From: Liolophura sinensis
Lineage: Eukaryota; Mollusca; Polyplacophora; Chitonida; Chitonidae
NCBI RefSeq assembly: GCF_032854445.1
Contig: NW_027018349.1
Span: forward strand, 1-37,030
DNA length: 37,030 nt
Direction of reading: 5' to 3'
Shown here: piece by piece, positions 12,614 to 26,857 of the stretch
How the letters are laid out: each line of letters begins with the position of its first letter
How positions within the stretch are numbered: position 1 is the stretch's first letter
Notes under the pieces: generated by a model
Told to the model about the DNA's origin: nothing
What the model saw: the letters and a program-made list of their open reading frames with translations, nothing else
Database searches by the model: none
Made by a program: the position numbers and the translations under genes

Positions 12614-15600
12614 GGTGAGTTAAATGGTCTTGGCCCAAAGATTTGACATCTTCTGGGCTACCGAAGGGCACATAACTTATAATCAAAAGTTGAATATAGT
12701 AATGACCAGTCGCGATTGTACATAGTACATGTAGCCGATTTCAATTAGCAAAGGGACCAGGCAAAAATCCAAAAGTGGAAAAAATGTTCCAATGCTGCTG
12801 GTAAGAGGCTAATCCGACGTATTTTGTGACGAGAAATCGAATGGTGCAAACCGCGTTGCTCTCCGACCAATACTTTTGGCTGTAGCCACAATTGAATCAT
12901 CATTTATGTAAAAATCACGTGCCCAGCAACGGCTCTTACTCCATGGAAACCAAGGAAATTTGCAATTTTTCAACAGCTGGAGATGCCTGACCCAATTGCG
13001 CATCTTTTGGCACCTTATTGATGTGGGTCAGTGTTCAATTGTACTTTTTACAGCAGACTGTATCAAGTACCTTGTGTTTTTTATATAAAAATGGTGTGGT
13101 TTTTCTACATGTAGATAAAGACATTGAGTTTATCTTCGACTTAGAAGTAAGACATTTGCTGGGTGAGTTAAATGGGCTTGGCCCAAAGATTTGACGTCTT
13201 CTGGGCTACCGAAGGGCACATAACTTATAATCAAAAGTTGAATATAGTAATGACCAGTCGCGATGGTACATAGTACATGTAGCCGATTTCAATTAGCAAA
13301 AGGACCAGGCAAAAATCCAAAAGTGGAAAAATTGTTCCAATGCTGCTGGTAAGAGGCTAATCCGACGTATTTTGTGACGAGAAATCGAATGGTGCAAACC
13401 GCGTTGCTCTCCGACCAATACTTTTGGCTGTAGCCACAATTGAATCATCATTTATGTCAAAATCACGTGCCCAGCAACGGCTCTTACTCCATGGAAACCA
13501 AGGAAATTTGCAATTTTTCAACAGCTGGAGATGCCTGACCCAATTGCGCATCTTTTGGCACCTTATTGATGTGGGTCAGTGTTCAATTGTACTTTTTACA
13601 GCAGACTGTATCAAGTACCTTGTGGTTTTTATATAAAAATGGTGTGGTTTTTCTACATGTAGATAAAGAGATTAAGTTTATCTTCGACTTAGAAGTAAGA
13701 CATTTGCTGGGTGAGTTAAATGGGCTTGGCCCAAAGATTTGACATCTTCTGGGCTACCGAAGGGCACATAATTTATAATCAAAAGATGAATATAGTAATG
13801 ACCAGTCGCGATTGTACATAGTACATGTAGCCGATTTCAATTAGCAAAAGGACCAGGCAAATATCCAAAAGTGGAAAAAATGTTCCAATGCTGCTGGTAA
13901 GAGTCTAATCCGACGTATTTTGTGACGAGAAATCGAATGGTGCAAACCGCGTTGCTCTCCGACCAATACTTTTGGCTGTAGCCACAATTGAATCATCAAT
14001 TATGTCAAAATCACGTGCCCAGCAACGGCTCTTACTCCATGGAAACCAAGGAAATTTCCAATTTTTCAACACCTGGAGATGCCTGACCCAATTGCGCATC
14101 TTTTGGCACCTTATTGATGTGGGTCAGTGTTCAATTGTACTTTTTACAGCAGACTGTATCAAGTACCTTGTGTTTTTTATATAAAAATGGTGTGGTTTTT
14201 CTACATGTAGATAAAGACATTGAGTTTATCTTCGACTTAGAAGTAAGACATTTGCTGGGTGAGTTAAATGGGCTTGGCCCAAAGATTTGACGTCTTCTGG
14301 GCTACCGAAGGGCACATAACTTATAATCAAAAGTTGAATATAGTAATGACCAGTCGCGATGGTACATAGTACATGTAGCCGATTTCAATTAGCAAAAGGA
14401 CCAGGCAAAAATCCAAAAGTGGAAAAAATGTTCCAATGGTGCTGGTAAGACGCTAATCCGACGTATTTTGTGACGAGAAATCGAATGGTGCAAACCGCGC
14501 TGCTCTCCGACCAATACTTTTGGCTGTAGCCACAATTGAATCATCATTTATGTCAAAATCACGTGCCCAGCAACGGCTCTTACTCCATGGAAACCAAGGA
14601 AATTTCCAATTTTTCAACAGCTGGAGATGCCTGACCCAATTGCGCATCTTTTGGCACCTTATTGATGTGGGTCAGTGTTCAATTGTACTTTTTACAGCAG
14701 ACTGTATCAAGTACCTTGTGTTTTTTATATAAAAATGGTGTGGTTTTTCTACATGTAGATAAAGACATTGAGTTTATCTTCGACTTAGAAGTAAGACATT
14801 TGCTGGGTGAGTTAAATGGGCTTGGCCCAAAGATTTGACATCTTCTGGGCTACCGAAGGGCACATAACTTATAATCAAAAGTTGAATATAGTAATGACCA
14901 GTCGCGATTGTACATAGTACATGTAGCCGATTTCAATTAGCAAAAGGACCAGGCAAAAATCCAAAAGTGGAAAAAATGTTCCAATGCTGCTGGTAAGAGG
15001 CTAATCCGACGTATTTTGTGACGAGAAATCGAATGGTGCAAACCGCGTTGCTCTCCGACCAATACTTTTGGCTGTAGCCACAATTGAATCATCATTTATG
15101 TCAAAATCACGTGCCCAGCAACGGCTCTTACTCCATGGAAACCAAGGAAATTTGCAATTTTTCAACACCTGGAGATGCCTGACCCAATTGCGCATCTTTT
15201 GGCACCTTATTGATGTGGGTCAGTGTTCAATTGTACTTTTTACAGCAGACTGTATCAAGTACCTTGTGGTTTTTATATAAAAATGGTGTGGTTTTTCTAC
15301 ATGTAGATAAAGAGATTAAGTTTATCTTCGACTTAGAAGTAAGACATTTGCTGGGTGAGTTAAATGGGCTTGGCCCAAAGATTTGACATCTTCTGGGCTA
15401 CCGAAGGGCACATAACTTATAATCAAAAGTTGAATATAGTAATGACCAGTCGCGATTGTACATAGTACATGTAGCCGATTTCAATTAGCAAAAGGACCAG
15501 GCAAAAATCCAAAAGTGGAAAAAATGTTCCAATGCTGCTGGTAAGAGGCTAATCCGACGTATTTTGTGACGAGAAATCGAATGGTGCAAACCGCGTTGCT

Positions 15601-15901
15601 CTCCGACCAATACTTTTGGCTGTAGCCACAATTGAATCATCATTTATGTCAAAATCACGTGCCCAGCAACGGCTCTTACTCCATGGAAACCAAGGAAATT
15701 TGAAATTTTTCAACACCTGGAGATGCCTGACCCAATTGCGCATCTTTTGGCACCTTATTGATGTGGGTCAGTGTTCAATTGTACTTTTTACAGCAGACTG
15801 TATCAAGTACCTTGTGTTTTTTATATAAAAATGGTGTGGTTTTTCTACATGTAGATAAAGACATTGAGTTTATCTTCGACTTAGAAGTAAGACATTTGCT
15901 G
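12614..15901. repeat. Related 6-monomer higher-order unit (3288 bp)
   Basis: The third and fourth monomers here have the paired markers that occupy places two and three of the 5-monomer units to the left (GATGAAT/AAATATCC/GAGTCT/CAATTATG, then GACGTC/GACGCT/GCGCTGCTC). Two monomers precede them instead of one, giving six. The first monomer has AAAGGGACC and TGTAAAAATC; the same two changes recur exactly 3288 bp later in the monomer at 15902. That second 6-mer then decays in pattern after two monomers. Confidence 0.65.
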
Positions 15902-17937
15902 GGTGAGTTAAATGGGCTTGGCCCAAAGATTTGACATCTTCTGGGCTACCGAAGGGCACATAACTTATAATCAAAAGTTGAATATAGTAATGACCAGTCG
16001 CGATTGTACATAGTACATGTAGCCGATTTCAATTAGCAAAGGGACCAGGCAAAAATCCAAAAGTGGAAAAAATGTTCCAATGCTGCTGGTAAGAGGCTAA
16101 TCCGACGTATTTTGTGACGAGAAATCGAATGGTGCAAACCGCGTTGCTCTCCGACCAATACTTTTGGCTGTAGCCACAATTGAATCATCATTTATGTAAA
16201 AATCACGTGCCCAGCAACGGCTCTTACTCCATGGAAACCAAGGAAATTTGCAATTTTTCAACAGCTGGAGATGCCTGACCCAATTGCGCATCTTTTGGCA
16301 CCTTATTGATGTGGGTCAGTGTTCAATTGTACTTTTTACAGCAGACTGTATCAAGTACCTTGTGTTTTTTATATAAAAATGGTGTGGTTTTTCTACATGT
16401 AGATAAAGACATTGAGTTTATCTTCGACTTAGAAGTAAGACATTTGCTGGGTGAGTTAAATGGGCTTGGCCCAAAGATTTGACGTCTTCTGGGCTACCGA
16501 AGGGCACATAACTTATAATCAAAAGTTGAATATAGTAATGACCAGTCGCGATGGTACATAGTACATGTAGCCGATTTCAATTAGCAAAAGGACCAGGCAA
16601 AAATCCAAAAGTGGAAAAAATGTTCCAATGCTGCTGGTAAGAGGCTAATCCGACGTATTTTGTGACGAGAAATCGAATGGTGCAAACCGCGTTGCTCTCC
16701 GACCAATACTTTTGGCTGTAGCCACAATTGAATCATCATTTATGTCAAAATCACGTGCCCAGCAACGGCTCTTACTCCATGGAAACCAAGGAAATTTGCA
16801 ATTTTTCAACACCTGGAGATGCCTGACCCAATTGCGCATCTTTTGGCACCTTATTGATGTGGGTCAGTGTTCAATTGTACTTTTTACAACAGACTGTATC
16901 AAGTACCTTGTGTTTTTTATATAAAAATGGTGTGGTTTTTCTACATGTAGATAAAGAGATTAAGTTTATCTTCGACTTAGAAGTAAGACATTTGCTGGGT
17001 GAGTTAAATGGGCTTGGCCCAAAGATTTGACATCTTCTGGGCTACCGAAGGGCACATAACTTATAATCAAAAGTTGAATATAGTAATGACCAGTCGCGAT
17101 TGTACTTAGTACATGTAGCCGATTTCAATTAGCAAAAGGACCAGGAAAATATCCAAAAGTGGAAAAAATGTTCCAATGCTGCTGGTAAGAGGCTAATCCG
17201 ACGTATTTTGTGACGAGAAATCGAATGGTGCAAACCGCGTTGCTCTCCGACCAATACTTTTGGCTGTAGCCACAATTGAATCATCATTTATGTCAAAATC
17301 ACGTGCCCAGCAACGGCTCTTACTCCATGGAAACCAAGGAAATTTGCAATTTTTCAACACCTGGAGATGCCTGACCCAATTGCGCATCTTTTGGCACCTT
17401 ATTGATGTGGGTCAGTGTTCAATTGTACTTTTTACAGCAGACTGTATCAAGTACCTTGTGTTTTTTATATAAAAATGGTGTGGTTTTTCTACATGTAGAT
17501 AAAGACATTGAGTTTATCTTCGACTTAGAAGTAAGACATTTGCTGGGTGAGTTAAATGGGCTTGGCCCAAAGATTTGACATCTTCTGGGCTACCGAAGGG
17601 CACATAACTTATAATCAAAAGTTGAATATAGTAAAGACCAGTCGCGACGGTACATAGTACATGTAGCCGATTTCAATGAGCAAAAGGACCAGGCAAAAAT
17701 CCAAAAGTGGAAAAAATGTTCCAATGCTGCTGGTAAGAGGCTAATCCGACGTATTTTGTGACGAGAAATCGAATGGTGCAAACCGCGTTGCTCTCCGACC
17801 AATACTTTTGGCTGTAGCCACAATTGAATCATCATTTATGTCAAAATCACGTGCCCAGCAACGGCTCTTACTCCATGGAAACCAAGGAAATTTCCAATTT
17901 TTCAACACCTGGAGATGCCTGACCCAATTGCGCATCT

Positions 17938-19930
17938 TTTGGCACCTTATTGATGTGGGTCAGTGTTCAATTGTACTTTTTACAGCAGACTGTATCAAGT
18001 ACCTTGTGGTTTTTATATAAAAAATGGTGTGGTTTTTCTACATGTAGATAAAGAGATTAAGTTTATCTTCGACTTAGAAGTAAGACATTTGCTGGGTGAG
18101 TTAAATGGGCTTGGCCCAAAGATTTGACATCTTCTGGGCTACCGAAGGGCACATAACTTATAATCAAAAGTTGAATATAGTAATGACCAGTCGCGATGGT
18201 ACATAGTACATGTAGCCAATTTCAATTAGCAAAAGGACCAGGCAAAAATCCAAAAGTGGAAAAAATGTTCCAATGCTGCTGGTAAGAGGCTAATCCGACG
18301 TATTTTGTGACGAGAAATCGAATGGTGCAAACCGCGTTGCTCTCCGACCAATACTTTTGGCTGTAGCCACAATTGAATCATCATTTATGTCAAAATCACG
18401 TGCCCAGCAACGGCTCTTACTCCATGGAAACCAAGGAAATTTGCAATTTTTCAACACCTGGAGATGCCTGACCCAATTGCGCATCTTTTGGCACCTTATT
18501 GATGTGGGTCAGTGTTCAATTGTACTTTTTACAGCAGACTGTATCAAGTACCTTGTGTTTTTTATATAAAAATGGTGTGGTTTTTCTACATGTAGATAAA
18601 GAGATTAAGTTTATCTTCGACTTAGAAGTAAGACATTTGCTGGGTGAGTTAAATGGCTTGGCCCAAAGATTTGACATCTTCTGGGCTACCGAAGGGCACA
18701 TAACTTATAATCAAAAGTTGAATATAGTAATGACCAGTCGCGATTGTACATAGTACATGTAGCCGATTCAATTAGCAAAAGGACCAGGCAAAAATCCAAA
18801 AGTAAAAAAAATGCTCCAATCGTGCTGGTAAGAGGCTAATCCGACGTATTTTGTGACGAAAAATCGAATGGTGCAAACCGCGTTGCTCTCCGACCAATAC
18901 TTTTGGCTGTAGCCACAATTGAATCATCATTTATGTCAAAATCACGTGCCCAGCAACGGCTCTTACTCCATGGAAACCAAGGAAATTTGCAATTTTTCAA
19001 CAGCTGGAGATGCCTGACCCAATTGCGCATCTTTTGGCACCTTATTGATGTGGGTCAGTGTTCAATTGTACTTTTTACAGCAGACTGTATCAAGTACCTT
19101 GTGTTTTTTATATAAAAATGGTGTGTTTTTCTACATGTAGATAAAGACATTGAGTTTATCTTCGGCTTAGAAGTAAGACATTTGCTGGGTGAGTTAAATG
19201 GGCTTGGCCCAAAGATTTGACATCTTCTGGCGTACCGAAGGGCACATAACTTATAATCAAAAGTTGAATATAGTAATGACCAGTCGCGATTGTACATAGT
19301 ACATGTAGCCGATTTCAATTAGCAAAAGACCAGGCAAAAATCCAAAAGTGGAAAAAATGTTCCAATGCTGCTGGTAAGAGGCTAATCCGACGTATTTTGT
19401 GACGAGAAATCGAATGGTGCAAACCGCGTTGCTCTCCGACCAATACTTTTGGCTGTAGCCACAATTGAATCATCATTTATGTCAAAATCACGTGCCCAGC
19501 AACGGCTCTTACTCCATGGAAACCAAGGAAATTTCCAATTTTTCAACACCTGGAGATGCCTGACCCAATTGCGCATCTTTTGGCACCTTATTGATGTGGG
19601 TCAGTGTTAATTGTACTTTTTACAGCAGACTGTATCAAGTACCTTGTGTTTTTTATATAAAAATGGTGTGGTTTTTCTACATGTAGATAAAGACATTGAG
19701 TTTATCTTCGACTTAGAAGTAAGACATTTGCTGGGTGAGTTAAATGGGCTTGGCCCAAAGATTTGACGTCTTCTGGGCTACCGAAGGGCACATAACTTAT
19801 AATCAAAAGTTGAATATAGTAATGACCAGTCGCGATTGTACATAGTACATGTAGCCGATTTCAATTAGCAAAAGGACCAGGCAAAAATCCAAAAGTAAAA
19901 AAAATGCTCCAATCGTGCTGGTAAGAGGCT
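17938..19930. repeat. Stretch of satellite with clustered one-base indels between two regular blocks
   Basis: Monomer spacing is exactly 548 bp for long stretches on both sides but becomes 549, 546, 546 and 547 here. The changes are single-base: an extra A near 18020, one G missing near 18655, one T missing near 18768, G missing near 19125 and 19328, and C missing near 19608. Several lie in homopolymers. The higher-order pattern also changes across this stretch, so it is either a boundary between separately homogenised blocks or a join or poorly polished patch in the assembly. Confidence 0.7.
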
Positions 19931-20281
19931 AATCCGACGTATTTTGTGACGAGAAATCGAATGGTGCAAACCGCGTTGCTCTCCGACCAATACTTTTGGC
20001 TGTAGCCACAATTGAATCATCATTTATGTCAAAATCACGTGCCCAGCAACGGCTCTTACTCCATGGAAACCAAGGAAATTTGCAATTTTTCAACACCTGG
20101 AGATGCCTGACCCAATTGCGCATCTTTTGGCACCTTATTGATGTGGGTCAGTGTTCAATTGTACTTTTTACAGCAGACTGTATCAAGTACCTTGTGTTTT
20201 TTATATAAAAATGGTGTGGTTTTTCTACATGTAGATAAAGACATTGAGTTTATCTTCGACTTAGAAGTAAGACATTTGCTG

Positions 20282-23200
20282 GGTGAGTTAAATGGGCTTG
20301 GCCCAAAGATTTGACATCTTCTGGGCTACCGAAGGGCACATAACTTATAATCAAAAGTTGAATATAGTAATGACCAGTCGCGATGGTACATAGTACATGT
20401 AGCCGATTTCAATTAGCAAAAGGACCAGGCAAAAATCCAAAAGTGGAAAAAATGTTCCAATGCTGCTGGTAAGAGGCTAATCCGACGTATTTTGTGACGA
20501 GAAATCGAATGGTGCAAACCGCGTTGCTCTCCGACCAATACTTTTGGCTGTAGCCACAATTGAATCATCATTTATGTCAAAATCACGTGCCCAGCAACGG
20601 CTCTTACTCCATGGAAACCAAGGAAATTTGCAATTTTTCAACAGCTGGAGATGCCTGACCCAATTGCGCATCTTTTGGCACCTTATTGATGTGGGTCAGT
20701 GTTCAATTGTACTTTTTACAGCAGACTGTATCAAGTACCTTGTGGTTTTTATATAAAAATGGTGTGGTTTTTCTACATGTAGATAAAGAGATTAAGTTTA
20801 TCTTCGACTTAGAAGTAAGACATTTGCTGGGTGAGTTAAATGGGCTTGGCCCAAAGATTTGACATCTTCTGGGCTACCGAAGGGCACATAACTTATAATC
20901 AAAAGTTGAATATAGTAATGACCAGTCGCGATTGTACATAGTACATGTAGCCGATTTCAATGAGCAAAAGGACCAGGCAAAAATCCAAAAGTGGAAAAAA
21001 TGTTCCAATGCTGCTGGTAAGAGGCTAATCCGACGTATTTTGTGACGAGAAATCGAATGGTGCAAACCGCGTTGCTCTCCGACCAATACTTTTGGCTGTA
21101 GCCACAATTGAATCATCATTTATGTCAAAATCACGTGCCCAGCAACGGCTCTTACTCCATGGAAACCAAGGAAATTTGCAATTTTTCAACACCTGGAGAT
21201 GCCTGACCCAATTGCGCATCTTTTGGCACCTTATTGATGTGGGTCAGTGTTCAATTGTACTTTTTACAGCAGACTGTATCAAGTACCTTGTGGTTTTTAT
21301 ATAAAAATGGTGTGGTTTTTCTACATGTAGATAAAGAGATTAAGTTTATCTTCGACTTAGAAGTAAGACATTTGCTGGGTGAGTTAAATGGGCTTGGCCC
21401 AAAGATTTGACATCTTCTGGGCTACCGAAGGGCACATAACTTATAATCAAAAGTTGAATATAGTAATGACCAGTCGCGATTGTACATAGTACATGTAGCC
21501 GATTTCAATTAGCAAAAGGACCAGGCAAAAATCCAAAAGTGGAAAAAATGTTCCAATGCTGCTGGTAAGAGGCTAATCCGACGTATTTTGTGACGAGAAA
21601 TCGAATGGTGCAAACCGCGTTGCTCTCCGACCAATACTTTTGGCTGTAGCCACAATTGAATCATCATTTATGTCAAAATCACGTGCCCAGCAACGGCTCT
21701 TACTCCATGGAAACCAAGGAAATTTGCAATTTTTCAACAGCTGGAGATGCCTGACCCAATTGCGCATCTTTTGGCACCTTATTGATGTGGGTCAGTGTTC
21801 AATTGTACTTTTTACAGCAGACTGTATCAAGTACCTTGTGTTTTTTATATAAAAATGGTGTGGTTTTTCTACATGTAGATAAAGACATTGAGTTTATCTT
21901 CGACTTAGAAGTAAGACATTTGCTGGGTGAGTTAAATGGGCTTGGCCCAAAGATTTGACGTCTTCTGGGCTACCGAAGGGCACATAACTTATAATCAAAA
22001 GTTGAATATAGTAATGACCAGTCGCGATTGTACATAGTACATGTAGCCGATTTCAATTAGCAAAAGGACCAGGCAAAAATCCAAAAGTAAAAAAAATGCT
22101 CCAATCGTGCTGGTAAGAGGCTAATCCGACGTATTTTGTGACGAGAAATCGAATGGTGCAAACCGCGTTGCTCTCCGACCAATACTTTTGGCTGTAGCCA
22201 CAATTGAATCATCATTTATGTCAAAATCACGTGCCCAGCAACGGCTCTTACTCCATGGAAACCAAGGAAATTTGCAATTTTTCAACACCTGGAGATGCCT
22301 GACCCAATTGCGCATCTTTTGGCACCTTATTGATGTGGGTCAGTGTTCAATTGTACTTTTTACAGCAGACTGTATCAAGTACCTTGTGTTTTTTATATAA
22401 AAATGGTGTGGTTTTTCTACATGTAGATAAAGACATTGAGTTTATCTTCGACTTAGAAGTAAGACATTTGCTGGGTGAGTTAAATGGGCTTGGCCCAAAG
22501 ATTTGACGTCTTCTGGGCTACCGAAGGGCACATAACTTATAATCAAAAGTTGAATATAGTAATGACCAGTCGCGATTGTACATAGTACATGTAGCCGATT
22601 TCAATGAGCAAAAGGACCAGGCAAAAATCCAAAAGTAAAAAAAATGCTCCAATCGTGCTGGTAAGAGGCTAATCCGACGTATTTTGTGACGAGAAATCGA
22701 ATGGTGCAAACCGCGTTGCTCTCCGACCAATACTTTTGGCTGTAGCCACAATTGAATCATCATTTATGTCAAAATCACGTGCCCAGCAACGGCTCTTACT
22801 CCATGGAAACCAAGGAAATTTCCAATTTTTCAACAGCTGGAGATGCCTGACCCAATTGCGCATCTTTTGGCACCTTATTGATGTGGGTCAGTGTTCAATT
22901 GTACTTTTTACAGCAGACTGTATCAAGTACCTTGTGGTTTTTATATAAAAATGGTGTGGTTTTTCTACATGTAGATAAAGACATTGAGTTTATCTTCGAC
23001 TTAGAAGTAAGACATTTGCTGGGTGAGTTAAATGGGCTTGGCCCAAAGATTTGACATCTTCTGGGCTACCGAAGGGCACATAACTTATAATCAAAAGTTG
23101 AATATAGTAATGACCAGTCGCGATTGTACATAGTACATGTAGCCGATTTCAATTAGCAAAAGGACCAGGCAAAAATCCAAAAGTGGAAAAAATGTTCCAA

Positions 23201-26200
23201 TGCTGCTGGTAAGAGGCTAATCCGACGTATTTTGTGACGAGAAATCGAATGGTGCAAACCGCGTTGCTCTCCGACCAATACTTTTGGCTGTCGCCACAAT
23301 TGAATCATCATTTATGTCAAAATCACGTGCCCAGCAACGGCTCTTACTCCATGGAAACCAAGGAAATTTGCAATTTTTCAACACCTGGAGATGCCTGACC
23401 CAATTGCGCATCTTTTGGCACCTTATTGATGTGGGTCAGTGTTCAATTGTACTTTTTACAGCAGACTGTATCAAGTACCTTGTGTTTTTTATATAAAAAT
23501 GGTGTGGTTTTTCTACATGTAGATAAAGACATTGAGTTTATCTTCGACTTAGAAGTAAGACATTTGCTGGGTGAGTTAAATGGGCTTGGCCCAAAGATTT
23601 GACATCTTCTGGGCTACCGAAGGGCACATAACTTATAATCAAAAGTTGAATATAGTAATGACCAGTCGCGATGGTACATAGTACATGTAGCCGATTTCAA
23701 TTAGCAAAAGGACCAGGCAAAAATCCAAAAGTGGAAAAAATGTTCCAATGCTGCTGGTAAGAGGCTAATCCGACGTATTTTGTGACGAGAAATCGAATGG
23801 TGCAAACCGCGTTGCTCTCCGACCAATACTTTTGGCTGTAGCCACAATTGAATCATCATTTATGTCAAAATCACGTGCCCAGCAACGGCTCTTACTCCAT
23901 GGAAACCAAGGAAATTTGCAATTTTTCAACAGCTGGAGATGCCTGACCCAATTGCGCATCTTTTGGCACCTTATTGATGTGGGTCAGTGTTCAATTGTAC
24001 TTTTTACAGCAGACTGTATCAAGTACCTTGTGGTTTTTATATAAAAATGGTGTGGTTTTTCTACATGTAGATAAAGAGATTAAGTTTATCTTCGACTTAG
24101 AAGTAAGACATTTGCTGGGTGAGTTAAATGGGCTTGGCCCAAAGATTTGACATCTTCTGGGCTACCGAAGGGCACATAACTTATAATCAAAAGTTGAATA
24201 TAGTAATGACCAGTCGCGATTGTACATAGTACATGTAGCCGATTTCAATGAGCAAAAGGACCAGGCAAAAATCCAAAAGTGGAAAAAATGTTCCAATGCT
24301 GCTGGTAAGAGGCTAATCCGACGTATTTTGTGACGAGAAATCGAATGGTGCAAACCGCGTTGCTCTCCGACCAATACTTTTGGCTGTAGCCACAATTGAA
24401 TCATCATTTATGTCAAAATCACGTGCCCAGCAACGGCTCTTACTCCATGGAAACCAAGGAAATTTGCAATTTTTCAACACCTGGAGATGCCTGACCCAAT
24501 TGCGCATCTTTTGGCACCTTATTGATGTGGGTCAGTGTTCAATTGTACTTTTTACAGCAGACTGTATCAAGTACCTTGTGGTTTTTATATAAAAATGGTG
24601 TGGTTTTTCTACATGTAGATAAAGAGATTAAGTTTATCTTCGACTTAGAAGTAAGACATTTGCTGGGTGAGTTAAATGGGCTTGGCCCAAAGATTTGACA
24701 TCTTCTGGGCTACCGAAGGGCACATAACTTATAATCAAAAGTTGAATATAGTAATGACCAGTCGCGATTGTACATAGTACATGTAGCCGATTTCAATTAG
24801 CAAAAGGACCAGGCAAAAATCCAAAAGTGGAAAAAATGCTCCAATGCTGCTGGTAAGAGGCTAATCCGACGTATTTTGTGACGAGAAATCGAATGGTGCA
24901 AACCGCGTTGCTCTCCGACCAATACTTTTGGCTGTAGCCACAATTGAATCATCATTTATGTCAAAATCACGTGCCCAGCAACGGCTCTTACTCCATGGAA
25001 ACCAAGGAAATTTGCAATTTTTCAACAGCTGGAGATGCCTGACCCAATTGCGCATCTTTTGGCACCTTATTGATGTGGGTCAGTGTTCAATTGTACTTTT
25101 TACAGCAGACTGTATCAAGTACCTTGTGTTTTTTATATAAAAATGGTGTGGTTTTTCTACATGTAGATAAAGACATTGAGTTTATCTTCGACTTAGAAGT
25201 AAGACATTTGCTGGGTGAGTTAAATGGGCTTGGCCCAAAGATTTGACGTCTTCTGGGCTACCGAAGGGCACATAACTTATAATCAAAAGTTGAATATAGT
25301 AATGACCAGTCGCGATTGTACATAGTACATGTAGCCGATTTCAATTAGCAAAAGGACCAGGCAAAAATCCAAAAGTAAAAAAAATGCTCCAATCGTGCTG
25401 GTAAGAGGCTAATCCGACGTATTTTGTGACGAGAAATCGAATGGTGCAAACCGCGTTGCTCTCCGACCAATACTTTTGGCTGTAGCCACAATTGAATCAT
25501 CATTTATGTCAAAATCACGTGCCCAGCAACGGCTCTTACTCCATGGAAACCAAGGAAATTTGCAATTTTTCAACACCTGGAGATGCCTGACCCAATTGCG
25601 CATCTTTTGGCACCTTATTGATGTGGGTCAGTGTTCAATTGTACTTTTTACAGCAGACTGTATCAAGTACCTTGTGTTTTTTATATAAAAATGGTGAGGT
25701 TTTTCTACATGTAGATAAAGACATTGAGTTTATCTTCGACTTAGAAGTAAGACATTTGCTGGGTGAGTTAAATGGGCTTGGCCCAAAGATTTGACGTCTT
25801 CTGGGCTACCGAAGGGCACATAACTTATAATCAAAAGTTGAATATAGTAATGACCAGTCGCGATTGTACATAGTACATGTAGCCGATTTCAATTAGCAAA
25901 AGGACCAGGCAAAAATCCAAAAGTAAAAAAAATGCTCCAATCGTGCTGGTAAGAGGCTAATCCGACGTATTTTGTGACGAGAAATCGAATGGTGCAAACC
26001 GCGTTGCTCTCCGACCAATACTTTTGGCTGTAGCCACAATTGAATCATCATTTATGTCAAAATCACGTGCCCAGCAACGGCTCTTACTCCATGGAAACCA
26101 AGGAAATTTCCAATTTTTCAACAGCTGGAGATGCCTGACCCAATTGCGCATCTTTTGGCACCTTATTGATGTGGGTCAGTGTTCAATTGTACTTTTTACA

Positions 26201-26857
26201 GCAGACTGTATCAAGTACCTTGTGGTTTTTATATAAAAATGGTGTGGTTTTTCTACATGTAGATAAAGACATTGAGTTTATCTTCGACTTAGAAGTAAGA
26301 CATTTGCTGGGTGAGTTAAATGGGCTTGGCCCAAAGATTTGACATCTTCTGGGCTACCGAAGGGCACATAACTTATAATCAAAAGTTGAATATAGTAATG
26401 ACCAGTCGCGATTGTACATAGTACATGTAGCCGATTTCAATTAGCAAAAGGACCAGGCAAAAATCCAAAAGTGGAAAAAATGTTCCAATGCTGCTGGTAA
26501 GAGGCTAATCCGACGTATTTTGTGACGAGAAATCGAATGGTGCAAACCGCGTTGCTCTCCGACCAATACTTTTGGCTGTAGCCACAATTGAATCATCAAT
26601 TATGTCAAAATCACGTGCCCAGCAACGGCTCTTACTCCATGGAAACCAAGGAAATTTCCAATTTTTCAACACCTGGAGATGCCTGGCCCAATTGCGCATC
26701 TTTTGGCACCTTATTGATGTGGGTCAGTGTTCAATTGTACTTTTTACAGCAGACTGTATCAAGTACCTTGTGTTTTTTATATAAAAATGGTGTGGTTTTT
26801 CTACATGTAGATAAAGACATTGAGTTTATCTTCGACTTAGAAGTAAGACATTTGCTG
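20282..26857. repeat. Higher-order repeat: two tandem 6-monomer units (3288 bp each)
   Basis: Units 20282-23569 and 23570-26857 match monomer by monomer for the first five. These are: GATGGTAC with CAGCTGG and GTGGTTT; TGAGC with CACCTGG and GTGGTTT; CAGCTGG with GTGTTTT; GACGTC/AGTAAAAA with CACCTGG and GTGTTTT; and GACGTC/AGTAAAAA with CAGCTGG, TTTCC and GTGGTTT. The fifth loses TGAGC in the second unit. The sixth monomer differs, gaining CAATTATG, TTTCC and CCTGGCCCAA in the second unit. This type lacks the GCGCTGCTC monomer of the left block. Confidence 0.75.
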
